From: Nilaparvata lugens
Taxonomy: Eukaryota; Arthropoda; Insecta; Hemiptera; Delphacidae
DNA length: 64,000 nucleotides
Assembly (NCBI RefSeq): GCF_014356525.2
Contig: NC_052507.1
Coordinates: 47,502,685-47,566,684 of the forward strand
Direction: 5' to 3'
Part shown: piece after piece, positions 1-9,296 of the stretch
Layout of the letters: the number at the start of each line of letters is the position of its first letter
How positions within the stretch are numbered: position 1 is the first letter of the stretch
Program-made: the position numbers and the translations under genes
Notes under the pieces: generated by a model
What the model was told of the DNA's origin: nothing
What the model saw: only the letters and a program-made list of their open reading frames with translations
Database searches by the model: none

Positions 1-15
1 TAGGTTAGGTTAGGT
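1..15. repeat. Three TTAGG units at window edge
   Basis: The first 15 bases are three in-phase TTAGG units. TTAGG is the ancestral insect telomere repeat, but such a short run is common inside insect chromosomes and the array could continue to the left, outside the window. It supports an insect origin only weakly. Confidence 0.4.
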
Positions 16-480
16 GGGGAAGTCTGGCGCATTTCATCCCAGGATTGGCAATTTATATCTACTAAGGTTCCATATAAGTAAAATAATTATCTTGAAAAAT
101 TATATTGAGAGCTATTTCACTATTTGAAAGTGTAAGCTGCATTAATCAGTTGCTCATGTTGCATCACTTTTGTCGTCTAGATTCAAATTTATAATACTGA
201 TAAACTGTTTATAATAATTATCTCAATTCCAAAATATTAATTTGGATGAGCAAGAGTTTGAATCGCCATTGAAAAGTGTCAGTCTATTAAATATTGCGGT
301 TCTGTTTGATAAAAACTCTAATCGATCCCATGTGAAAAATATACATGATAAAAATTATAAAATACAGTCTGTACTGAAATTTTCTTTTCTCATTCTCGAA
401 TATTAATTCTGCTATGAATTGACTAACCATAGAAAGTTTGTGTAATTCAAAAGAAAAAAAAAAATTATTGGGATGTCCTA
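16..480. other. AT-rich flank, nothing recognised
   Basis: AT-rich sequence with no long open frame and no repeat matching elsewhere in the window. It ends near an A-run at about 450-465, after which composition becomes GC-richer at the probable 5' part of the neighbouring LINE. Confidence 0.4.
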
Positions 481-3400
481 TTCCACCCTCTAGGTTTCCT
501 AATAATTGCGAAGTATTGCTACGACGCGGACTAGCTACAGTCGGACATGGGTCGGGTCAGTAGCCGTACTGACAGGTGGAGATACCGGACCTACACTTCT
601 CCCTTTATCCTGATTCTTCACCCTCTGCTTCTTTCGCGAGATTTTCACTTTCAGGGGAAGAGTGTTTGCCCGTGCCGTTGCTGGCCGATTCGGCCCTCGG
701 CCTTTGGAATACAGGGTGGGTGTTAAGGGAGATTAAGATAACCCTGGATTCCATCTCTCTCTGTCTCCACTTGGACTCGATCTTCCACTACTGGATACCT
801 ACTCGCTCTATCTCCACTTGGACTCGATCTTCCACTACTGGATACCTACTCGCTCTATCTCCACTTGGACCAGATCTCCCACTACCAGTTCTTCCTCAAT
901 CTTCATCTTATTCACCATCAGGATTATTCATCACCGAAACTCCACACATCTACATCTTATGTGTTTAGTGAATTTTTGAACTAGTGCTTGAATAGTGAAG
1001 GGAGCCGAACTGTCAAGGCATACTGAATGCACTCGAATCAAGAGACTTTTCATTTAGGTTAAGTTTTATCAGTTCATCCCATTTCCCCCGTCATGTGTCG
1101 TTCTGAGGTCGGTTCACGATTGGTCTGCTGCTTCCATGATGCCTCTCACTGACACGTCAGCTCGCTCGCCCTCAAGTAGGTATGATTATTTCAATAATAG
1201 TCATAATGACGCAGGTATGTTTCTAGCAAATAAGCTCCACTCTTTCAAAAAACTTTTCAAGGCTGCTCACCTTAACGTACAATCCCTCAGTTGCCACATT
1301 GATGAACTCAGAGCAATCTTCCGTTTTCAGGACTTCAATATAATCGGAATTTCCGAATCATTTTTGAAGCCTAGTATTTCATCAAATTTTGTTGCATTGC
1401 CTGGATATAATCTTTTCCGGAATGATAGATTAAATAAAGCTTGTGGGGGTGTAGCAATTTATGTGAAAGATGGTATCAAAACAAAAGTTTTAATCACATC
1501 TAAACAAGAGTATTGTTCCAGACCAGAGTTTATGCTACTTGAATTATCCTTATCTAGTAATGATAAATTACTCGTTGGTATCTGTTATCGCCCACCAAAA
1601 ATAGGTCATTTCACAGATTTCGAAAATGCCTTGCTTTCTCTTATGCCTTGTTATAACCGTATACTAGTTATGGGGGATATGAACACCGACTTGAACATGA
1701 CAAATCGTAACTTTGACTACTTTCAACTGACTACAATTTTCCAATGCCTAAACATGACTATTTTACCCCTCGATCCAACTCATCATACTAATGAATCAGA
1801 CACACTCATTGACCTTCTCATTGTTAGTGATCCCAATGAGGTTGTTCAAGCAGGCCAAATCTCAGTCCCAGCTATTTCTAGACATGATTTGATCTACTGT
1901 GTACTTTCCCATAAGATACCCAAGCCAGAACAGAAAATTATCACTTATAGAGACTTCAAAAACTTTGATGAAGCCGCCTTCCTGACTGATGTGGCTCAGA
2001 CTCCATGGCATCAAATTGAAGCATTACCCTCAGTTGATGACATGGTCAAGACTTTCGAGAATTGGACTTTGACTTTGTATGACAAACATGCACCTTATGT
2101 GACAAGGAGGATTAATAGAAAACGACGAGTACCGTGGATGACTGAAGACATACTTAAGATGATGGGACGTAGAGACAAAGCACATAGAAAATTTAAAAAG
2201 ACATTTGACTTGGACAGTTTGATAGAGTATAGGAGCCTTAGAAATAGGGTTAAACAGGAATTACGGAACTCAAAGATTAGGTACTTGAATTCGTTTATGA
2301 CAAACAATAGACAAGACTCTAAATCACTTTGGCAGGGAATAAAAGAATTCGGGCTTGGCAAACAGAAATCGAATCCACAAATTGACTTACCATTGAATAA
2401 TATAAATGACCATTTCGTTTCACACTCTAACCAACGCGACGAAGTTGTCATTGCTAATCATATAGATGATCTTGAAGAGCAGGTTACAAACTTAGATTTA
2501 CCAATCACTGATCAATTTCATTTCCATCCAATCTCAGAAGAAGACACTTTCAGAGCAATTCAACGTATTCATAGTAATGCTACGGGTGTAGACAAAATTC
2601 CTATTAAATTTATCAAGAAGATGTTATTTGCTGTTTTACCAACCATTACATACATTTTCAACAAGTCACTTGAAGAAGGCATTTTCCCTGAAAACTGGAA
2701 GTTTGCTCTGGTTCGCCCTCTAAATAAAGTTCCATCACCCAATAAAGTTGAGGATTTTAGACCAATCAGTATTTTACCTGCATTGTCCAAAGTGCTAGAA
2801 AGACTCATTCATGCTCAAGTTGTAAAATTTCTAGACAACAATAGTAAGCTTCATAACTTTCAATCAGGCTTTAGAAAATTCCATTCAACTGAGACAGCTC
2901 TGCTTCGTGTCACTGATGATATAAGGTTAGCTATGGACCAAAGAAAATGCACCATCCTCACCCTATTTGATTTTTCTAAAGCATTCGATACTGTTGATCA
3001 TACAGTCCTTCTGAATAAGTTGGCTATTCTTGGTTTCAGTCACAACTCGTTAGTTTGGTTTAAATCCTATCTATTAGGTAGGAAACAATGTGTATCTGTC
3101 GGTGACAAAAAGTCAACTTGGAAAAACGTTATGCATGGAGTACCACAAGGTTCAATTTTAGGCCCTCTCCTCTTCACTTTGTATGCTAATGACCTTTCTT
3201 CCATTATCAAATTCTCCAGTTTCCATACTTATGCAGACGACCTTCAAATCTATTTAAGCTGTCCCATAACAAAAATTAATGAAACAGTTGGAATAATGAA
3301 TCAGGATATCAATTCGATAGTGGAATGGACAAAGAAAAATGGCCTTAAGCTTAATCCCATCAAAACACAACCCATTATAATTGGATATTCTCGTCTTATA

Positions 3401-3741
3401 AACAATATTGACCTTGAATCGATTCACAAAATTAGTGTAGACAGTAATGACATTCCTTACTGTAGCTCAGTTAAAAATTTAGGCATTATTATGAATAATA
3501 CTCTTGACTGGTCAGAACAAGTGAACAAAACTTGTAAAAAGGTATTCTCAGCCATGCATGCATTGAAGAAAATGCACGATATCCTCCCTAGAAACATTAA
3601 ATTATTATTGGTTCAATCTCTCATCTTCCCACATTTAATGTATTGTAATTCTGTTCTTAACGATATGCAAGTCACTCTGAATGATAAACTACAGTGTTGC
3701 CAAAATTATTGTCTACGTTTCGTCTACTCTCTCCAACGCCA
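481..3741 (+). mobile_element. Non-LTR retrotransposon (LINE), 3' truncated
   Basis: A LINE of the endonuclease-RT type. It has a GC-richer 5' leader (about 481-1135) with 47-bp tandem repeats, then one large ORF. The left boundary is approximate because no target-site duplication can be seen. The right end is abrupt: LINE sequence stops at 3741 inside the last part of the RT protein and the LTR-element sequence starts at 3742. LINEs are usually truncated at the 5' end, so loss of the 3' end points to later rearrangement rather than incomplete insertion. No separate ORF1 protein with zinc knuckles is visible upstream. Confidence 0.8.
764..884 (+). repeat. 47-bp tandem repeat in LINE leader
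   Basis: Two complete 47-bp copies start at 764 and 811, and a partial third starts at 858. Each begins TCTCCACTTGGACTCGATCT; the third diverges after TCTCCACTTGGAC. Tandem units in the 5' UTR of LINEs often carry promoter activity, so these could be promoter monomers. That role is inferred from position only. Confidence 0.85.
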
Positions 3742-3769
3742 TTATAATAAAACCCTTTCGGCGAGCTAG
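1136..3769 (+). CDS. LINE endonuclease-reverse transcriptase polyprotein, C-terminally truncated
   Basis: This ORF of 877 codons encodes the retrotransposition enzyme, which nicks target DNA and copies the LINE RNA at the nick. The N-terminal third is an AP-like endonuclease: HLNVQSL near residue 42, GISES near 70, YRPP near 151, GDMNTDL near 180, DTLIDLL near 222 and SRHDL near 247. The RT domain follows, with FDFSKAFDTVDH near 611, GVPQGSILGP near 667 and the catalytic YADD near 698. The thumb continues to about residue 868. The last eight or nine codons (after 3741) come from the adjoining LTR element and are not LINE sequence. The QSGFRKFHSTETALL pattern suggests the Jockey/CR1/L2 group, but the clade is not settled. 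The frame is otherwise intact, so the copy is young, though it probably cannot move without its 3' end. Confidence 0.88.
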   Translation: MMPLTDTSARSPSSRYDYFNNSHNDAGMFLANKLHSFKKLFKAAHLNVQSLSCHIDELRAIFRFQDFNIIGISESFLKPSISSNFVALPGYNLFRNDRLNKACGGVAIYVKDGIKTKVLITSKQEYCSRPEFMLLELSLSSNDKLLVGICYRPPKIGHFTDFENALLSLMPCYNRILVMGDMNTDLNMTNRNFDYFQLTTIFQCLNMTILPLDPTHHTNESDTLIDLLIVSDPNEVVQAGQISVPAISRHDLIYCVLSHKIPKPEQKIITYRDFKNFDEAAFLTDVAQTPWHQIEALPSVDDMVKTFENWTLTLYDKHAPYVTRRINRKRRVPWMTEDILKMMGRRDKAHRKFKKTFDLDSLIEYRSLRNRVKQELRNSKIRYLNSFMTNNRQDSKSLWQGIKEFGLGKQKSNPQIDLPLNNINDHFVSHSNQRDEVVIANHIDDLEEQVTNLDLPITDQFHFHPISEEDTFRAIQRIHSNATGVDKIPIKFIKKMLFAVLPTITYIFNKSLEEGIFPENWKFALVRPLNKVPSPNKVEDFRPISILPALSKVLERLIHAQVVKFLDNNSKLHNFQSGFRKFHSTETALLRVTDDIRLAMDQRKCTILTLFDFSKAFDTVDHTVLLNKLAILGFSHNSLVWFKSYLLGRKQCVSVGDKKSTWKNVMHGVPQGSILGPLLFTLYANDLSSIIKFSSFHTYADDLQIYLSCPITKINETVGIMNQDINSIVEWTKKNGLKLNPIKTQPIIIGYSRLINNIDLESIHKISVDSNDIPYCSSVKNLGIIMNNTLDWSEQVNKTCKKVFSAMHALKKMHDILPRNIKLLLVQSLIFPHLMYCNSVLNDMQVTLNDKLQCCQNYCLRFVYSLQRHYNKTLSAS

Positions 3770-4874
3770 CTTTGATCATCAGATTAATTCGAAGCACTAG
3801 GGCGCCCATCACTAATTCAAATTTAATCACTCACGTGTCGAAAATCTTCTTGTAAGCCGCCGATGTCGATCCAACTCCATGTGGTCCGGGAATATGGTAG
3901 CCGGAATCGTCTCCTCCAAGGGGTTATAAGTTTAATTCAAAATGAAAATGACTTCTGCTTCACAATAGCATCACGAAGTCCTTTAAGAAATTTAATAATT
4001 TACTTTAACTTTAACTTTTACAAAATCATTAGTAAGGTAATACGCTCTAAAATATTTGGGGTCCTCTTATGGTGGCATTTGGCTGGCGAGTGCTGGTTCT
4101 TCTTTTTCAAGTTTTACAGATCCCCTTTCCGACTTTCAAATTAGCATAAAATTTAAATATCTTAGTCCTCCGCCATTAGGTTCAAATAGATCTTACAAAA
4201 AATGCCAAAATATTGCTTAGATTGTATGCTTAATAATTTCTTTGCATTCGAGCCATATCGATAACATAGATTATACAAAGTTTTAACACAAAATCTAGTA
4301 CATTTATATAAATATATAGAAATATTTTTGAATTGGCCTTCAGTTGCCGCCTATTAACTGCCGTTTTACTATTGGTGCATGCAAATTTTATTCGGTATTC
4401 ATGCGCCTGGTAACTCTTATTTCCTGAATATATTAAATTATTTTTATTTGGTTTTTTATTTATGCTCTTTACATGCTAGCTAACATTCTATACATTAATA
4501 TTAATTCCATGCTACTTAATAATTAGCCACGTGATCAGGTGTTTTTTCACATTGCACACCATCTGATTGCAATAAAGCTCTGCCAAGGGGTTTTGGTCAG
4601 ATTCTACGTTTCTCGGTTTGATCGATCTCTAGGTCACCGATCCGTGAATACATGTACCTAACCTCAATCTTCAAATATTTTATATAATAATCTATTTATG
4701 AGCAATAAACTTCCTTCAAATCCTTTTTAGGTTCTTGTACCATTTAGCCAGAACAAGCTGATGCTATCTAATCTTAGTTATTATCTATTTGGCGATATTA
4801 GCCAGTTACTTTATTTTCAGACCTATTACTGTTTCTGTTAGGGCTTTTTATCTGCCCAGATTTAATATGTTACA
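3742..4874 (-). repeat. 3' LTR, truncated
   Basis: This 1133-bp direct repeat of 10525-11657 begins, on the minus strand, TGTAACATATT, the classic TG start. It lacks the terminal ~1.23 kb present in the 5' LTR (9297-10524) and ends abruptly against LINE coding sequence at 3741. Differences from the other copy include T/C at 3909, C/T near 4122 and T/A near 4342. A short open frame occurs in both copies (3863-4144 and 10646-10927), but this only reflects LTR duplication. Confidence 0.88.
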
Positions 4875-4886
4875 CGCGCCCCTGGG
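4875..4886 (-). promoter_or_regulatory. Probable polypurine tract
   Basis: On the minus strand, CCCAGGGGCGCG lies directly upstream of the TGTAAC start of the 3' LTR. G-rich tracts in this position prime plus-strand DNA synthesis in LTR elements. The tract is short and interrupted by C residues, so the call rests mainly on position. Confidence 0.45.
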
Positions 4887-5872
4887 TTTGAATTCAAAAT
4901 ATTTGAGAATCACAATGTTTTTAATGAAAACCCACCCTTCAATACATCGATATACACTATACTTTATTTATAAATTATACTCTCATACTTCTATCACAGA
5001 TCGCAGACATATTTGCTGCATCTCCTTTATACCTTTATCAAATACAATAACAAATTCTCCTCCTCAACACACATAAAATATCATAAATATAAACTTCTAA
5101 ACGCACTCCTCCTGACAACATTTAAAACATAGTAATTTTTAAATTCGCCGCTTGCAGGGCCGCCAACCTAACTACACACATTTCATAATTCTCATAAATG
5201 ATTCCTTTTAGACAATAATTTCGATTCACAAAACTTCTGGGCTTATATCTTATAGTATTCCTTAGGTCTTAATATAAATAATTTTCTATACATCTGGTAC
5301 AATACTTTTCTTTTGCTAATGGCTCTTTAGTTTTTTTTTTTTTTTGGTAGCATGTATTCACTTTAGGTCTTTTTCAGGTAACAAACGTGGCATAATTAAA
5401 AGTAATAAATATAAAACATATAAATAAATATACCGACATTAATAAATATAATAAATAACAATAATAAATGACTTTTTGGGTACAGTACTTCTTTTTATAA
5501 ACATATATTCAACAGACGTCACATATTTGATTTAGGTGGCTTTGCTCAGCTGGTCGCTGTTCTACATTTCATACTGCTACATGTTACATCAGAATTTGCT
5601 GTCGAATTTCATAACTAACCTAACTGCTCAATTTTTTCTCTTAAAAAGGTAATTAACAAATTTTAATTTTACTATCCCCACTTGTGTCCTTTTTTATCTG
5701 ATGTATATAATTTAATTACATATTTAAAAGTTATTCTTTTTCTTATTGCAGGCTTCTAACGGCTGGAAGGAATTAAAACATTGGATTGTTGCCACGCGGT
5801 CCTATACCAAGATTAAATTTATTAAGGAAGGTTAGTAATCGGTTTGATAATAATGTTTTCCTTGATTTCTTA
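4887..5872 (-). other. Internal non-coding stretch of LTR element; pol absent
   Basis: This is where pol would be expected to end in a complete Ty3/gypsy element. Instead there is about 1 kb of AT-rich sequence with a poly-T run near 5331-5345 and no long open frame. I see no DTG/DSG protease, YxDD RT or HHCC/DDE integrase motif. It also holds two CTAACCTAAC-like runs (about 5166 and 5615). Confidence 0.6.
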
Positions 5873-8800
5873 TCATATTATTTCAAATTTGACGATATTG
5901 CATGTAAAAATCCCGTGGTTTACTTGCATCTTCTTGCATTCTGTTTGTAGATGTTGTAGGCTGGCTAGGTTATCTGCTGTTGATTTGTGAGGCTGTCCTA
6001 TTGATAATTTTTTCTTCATAAATTTAAAGCCCTGGTATCTTGTGTATTCTTTCTTCAAATAACTCCTTGTTCCTTTAATAATAATTTCTTTTAATTGATT
6101 CAAAGCCTTCCATTTATTTTCTTTCAAGACTATCCACTTAAATTCATTATTAGGCTTCATCATCATAATAAACAATTCAATAATATAACAATTCCAATCA
6201 ACACTAATAAATTCTTTCAACAATAACATGGTCTTAATTATAGCATCACTTTTCAATATTATCACAGCCATGGTAATCCACACAATACAATAAATCAAAA
6301 CACTAATTAGTTCTTTAATAATACAATCTTTCCACATATAATAGCCCGGTACTTCCATTTTATTAATATAATTCCTTATATCTTCCACTCTTCCTAGACA
6401 CTTTCCATTCTTAATTAGTTCCCACAAATAATCCAATTTATTGTCCGCACATGAATCGATAGTAGTCCTTCTAATAGCTTCGGTTCTATCCCATTTATTA
6501 CGTCCATTTTGCCGGTCACATAGCTGGTTATCTGTTTTAAAGCGTATGTGCCGCGGATGCATGACGTCGGTGGTCTGTTCTCCAAACTGGTCCCGGTCCG
6601 GTATCCTCCTCGGGCGTTTAAAACGCGCATGCGGCCTCCATCGGTGCGCGCGGTTCCTCCGTTTCTTCCGCCTCCGGGCCTTGGGATGCATCTTGTACCT
6701 TCGGTCATGTAGTCCGTCCTCCTCGTCCTGATGCCGGTCGGGTGTCCTCGGGCGCCTCCGTCTCCGGGCCTTGGTCTGCTGTGGGGTTGATTGATGCGCG
6801 GGTGTAGTGGCGGTCTCTTGATGCGCGAGTGTGACGTTCAAGGCGGGTAGTATGGTGACGGTCTCCTCCTGGCGACTGTTTATTTTTAGCAGTGATTCTT
6901 CGGTGGCAGGTTGCTCTTCGGTGGGGAACAGGAAACTTAATAGAGGTTGATGCTTGCAGCTGGTTTTTGGTGGTGGTTTATCTTGTATTAACATCTGTTT
7001 TTCTAATATTTTCGGTTCTTCTAATAATGTTTTCGGTAAATCACTTCTGAATGTGGTGTATGACGTTGAAATATCTTGATTTTCTTTGTTTGTTTCATTG
7101 GAGCTTGTCGGTGTTATATCGGGGGTATCATATAGTCCTGGTTTATTAGCTGTAGTTTTCTGTATATCTGGTGGCGGGTCGTTGGGTGCTGGGTTCCGGG
7201 TTTTTTGTTGATTCAATCCTGTTGCATGCGCTATGGTGTAGTTTGTATTTATTTGAAGAGGTGGCGGTTTGTAATTTCTGTTGTAATTGTTTTGTGTGTG
7301 ATTATTATGTGAGTTTAATCGATCACGGCCATCATAGTGATTCTTACGATTGCTCTGCTGGGCATAGTGGTTGGTTGTGCGATTTTGAAATTTTTCATTA
7401 TTCCAGTTACCATTTTGCCTGTGCTCATAGCGGCGTTCAAATTGAGGAGCAGATCGGTAGCGATCATATGATACCGGTTCATAATTTTGGCTGTTATACT
7501 GATTAAATTTTGAGTTATGTAGATTTGGTGCGTATCTCTGGTCTGAACGGTGGTTTGATATTGCCATTGCAGACTGTATGCCATATAAATGATTTATCAG
7601 CTGCTTACAATCAGTAATGGGTTGTGTGGCGAGTGCCATTCTAACTTGATACGGTAGCTTCTTTAAAATAATACTTGCTAATGCCGATTCATTAATGGGC
7701 TCGCTCAATTGAGAATTTTTAAACTGTAGGGCCGTGACGAAAGTGGTACATGCACCGTCTAAGTTAGGGTTGAAATCGCATGATATAATGTCCGCTAGCA
7801 CGTCCAACTGTTTACTTCTGCTCCAATACTGTTCCAGGAAGACAGCGACAAACTCATCCAATGATGTAAATTCATGGGCTCTACTCCGAAAGAACATCAG
7901 GGGTTCGCCAATCAATAAATTAGTCAAACGGAGACGCCAAAAATTCCAAGAGGTAGGTGCAAGAGTTTGTACTAATTTTATCTGATCAATGAATGGTTGA
8001 GGTTGCAAATGGCGATCAGTATTATCAAATTTTCCCAGTCCTTGTAATATACTATGTACGTTGAGGTTGTCTGTTTGAATCCCTTGAGGTTGTTGTTGAA
8101 TATGATTTTCCAATGCTATTATTTTTTCCTGTGTTATCTGCCATTGACTATTATGTGTAATTTTATTTGCGTTTATTTCTTGATTTAATTGAGTCAGAGT
8201 GGATTTTTGAATTAGTAGAGTTCCATTTAAAGCTTTACAGGTTTCAGTATTTTGATTGATGCTACCTTGCAGTTGGTTCATTTTTGTGGACGTATTAATC
8301 TGTTTACTTTGTATTTCTTTAATACTGTTAATATTTTTGTCAACTGTAGTTGTTAAGTTTTGATTGGCAACGGTAATTTGTTTGTGGATTTCTTGGTGGC
8401 AATCGGCCTTAATGTTATTGGTTATATCCTGAATGGGTGTAGTGATTTGTATGGTTAGGTTATCTATCCTTTCATTGAGTTCACATGTAACCGTATCCAA
8501 CCTTTCCGATAATCCTGCCGTAACTTTATCCTGACTTTCTTTTTGTAGGGTTATCATTGCTTTTAATTCTTCCCTATGATTCTCTACTTTAGTTTCAATA
8601 TTATCCAACCGTTGTTCTACTGATTTTATAGCGCCTGCGGTCTCTTTCATACCCTGTTCCACTGTTTGTTTATTTTCCTCTTTTACTGTAGCAATCTCTT
8701 TTTTAATCTCCTGCATCATATTATCCATTGTTTTTTGTAACATAATATTGAAAGTACTGCTAGTTTGTTCCATTATTACCTTTTGAAGCGGATCTAACTC

Positions 8801-9124
8801 TGTGATTGAAAATATACTTTGTTTGCTCAGGTGTGACTCGGCCTCCGGCGATGCGGGTTCTGCAGGCTGCTCCTCGCCCCCTTCAAAGTTGATCTCTACT
8901 ATCCGTTGATTCAATGGTGTGTCAGCGGCGTCGATTCGAGTGGATGATAGAGGTTGCAGACCTGGTGGATCGAAGACTATCGACCCGACGCTTCCTGGTT
9001 CCCTTTCTCGTGGCGTATTGGCATCTACCGTGGTGGGGTTTGATGTGCTTGGAGTCGACAAAGTGGGATCTGTGCAACCGCCGTACATATATGAAACTTC
9101 AGAGTTTGCGGGAGTGTGATTCAT
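5873..9124 (-). CDS. Gag-like structural protein of LTR retrotransposon
   Basis: The ORF of 1083 codons probably encodes the particle-forming Gag. Residues 1-100 are Ser/Thr/Pro-rich. Residues about 110-340 are a long hydrophilic, heptad-like coiled coil rich in Gln, Lys, Glu and Asn. Residues about 380-520 resemble a Ty3/gypsy capsid domain, with aromatic pairs such as WNFWRLR and EFVAVFLEQYWS. Residues about 528-620 are Asn/Arg/Tyr-rich and may replace the usual CCHC zinc knuckle, which I cannot find. Around residue 780 a GC-rich Arg/Lys cluster begins. The final ~190 residues are AT-rich with one hydrophobic stretch (about 938-956) and match no family I know; they may be chance extension or degraded sequence. 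Start chosen: the first ATG after the 156-nt leader that follows the primer-binding site. Confidence 0.78.
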   Translation of the reverse strand: MNHTPANSEVSYMYGGCTDPTLSTPSTSNPTTVDANTPREREPGSVGSIVFDPPGLQPLSSTRIDAADTPLNQRIVEINFEGGEEQPAEPASPEAESHLSKQSIFSITELDPLQKVIMEQTSSTFNIMLQKTMDNMMQEIKKEIATVKEENKQTVEQGMKETAGAIKSVEQRLDNIETKVENHREELKAMITLQKESQDKVTAGLSERLDTVTCELNERIDNLTIQITTPIQDITNNIKADCHQEIHKQITVANQNLTTTVDKNINSIKEIQSKQINTSTKMNQLQGSINQNTETCKALNGTLLIQKSTLTQLNQEINANKITHNSQWQITQEKIIALENHIQQQPQGIQTDNLNVHSILQGLGKFDNTDRHLQPQPFIDQIKLVQTLAPTSWNFWRLRLTNLLIGEPLMFFRSRAHEFTSLDEFVAVFLEQYWSRSKQLDVLADIISCDFNPNLDGACTTFVTALQFKNSQLSEPINESALASIILKKLPYQVRMALATQPITDCKQLINHLYGIQSAMAISNHRSDQRYAPNLHNSKFNQYNSQNYEPVSYDRYRSAPQFERRYEHRQNGNWNNEKFQNRTTNHYAQQSNRKNHYDGRDRLNSHNNHTQNNYNRNYKPPPLQINTNYTIAHATGLNQQKTRNPAPNDPPPDIQKTTANKPGLYDTPDITPTSSNETNKENQDISTSYTTFRSDLPKTLLEEPKILEKQMLIQDKPPPKTSCKHQPLLSFLFPTEEQPATEESLLKINSRQEETVTILPALNVTLAHQETATTPAHQSTPQQTKARRRRRPRTPDRHQDEEDGLHDRRYKMHPKARRRKKRRNRAHRWRPHARFKRPRRIPDRDQFGEQTTDVMHPRHIRFKTDNQLCDRQNGRNKWDRTEAIRRTTIDSCADNKLDYLWELIKNGKCLGRVEDIRNYINKMEVPGYYMWKDCIIKELISVLIYCIVWITMAVIILKSDAIIKTMLLLKEFISVDWNCYIIELFIMMMKPNNEFKWIVLKENKWKALNQLKEIIIKGTRSYLKKEYTRYQGFKFMKKKLSIGQPHKSTADNLASLQHLQTECKKMQVNHGIFTCNIVKFEII

Positions 9125-9280
9125 TATGTCAAATATGATAAATGCTAATTAAACAGTGATAAGAATGATAAGCGAAAATGCTTAAAAAAGAGACACAAAC
9201 CGGGACTTACAGTGAACAGTGATGTGTAAAGTGTTTGGATACTCTTACAACAAGGTATTTATACTTAAGTTTTTTATAAT

Positions 9281-9296
9281 GCTCTAGCGCCCCCAA
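9281..9296 (-). promoter_or_regulatory. tRNA primer-binding site
   Basis: On the minus strand, TTGGGGGCGCTAGAGC follows directly after ...AAAACA. A TGG-starting G/C-rich segment just after a CA-ending LTR is the standard minus-strand primer site of LTR elements. It sets the inner edge of the 5' LTR at 9297. I did not identify the matching tRNA. Confidence 0.65.

Noticed and set aside
1..15. Telomere or a telomere-targeted retrotransposon at the left edge
   Set aside because: Only three TTAGG units, and no SART/TRAS-type element next to them.
576..968. 130-codon open frame upstream of the LINE ORF
   Set aside because: It spans the 47-bp tandem repeat, and its composition follows the repeat rather than a protein. 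It has no ORF1 features such as zinc knuckles or a coiled coil.
3863..4144. 93-codon frame repeated at 10646-10927
   Set aside because: Present twice only because the LTR is duplicated; no recognisable domain, and the opposite strand is the element's coding strand.
4789..5076. 95-codon frame crossing the 3' LTR edge
   Set aside because: It spans LTR and internal sequence on the strand opposite to gag; the LTR part is repeated at 11572 with a different continuation.
6415..6731. Additional ORFs on both strands inside the gag ORF
   Set aside because: They lie in the GC-rich Arg-coding part, where stops are rare in all frames. I looked for a frameshifted protease and found no DTG/DSG motif.
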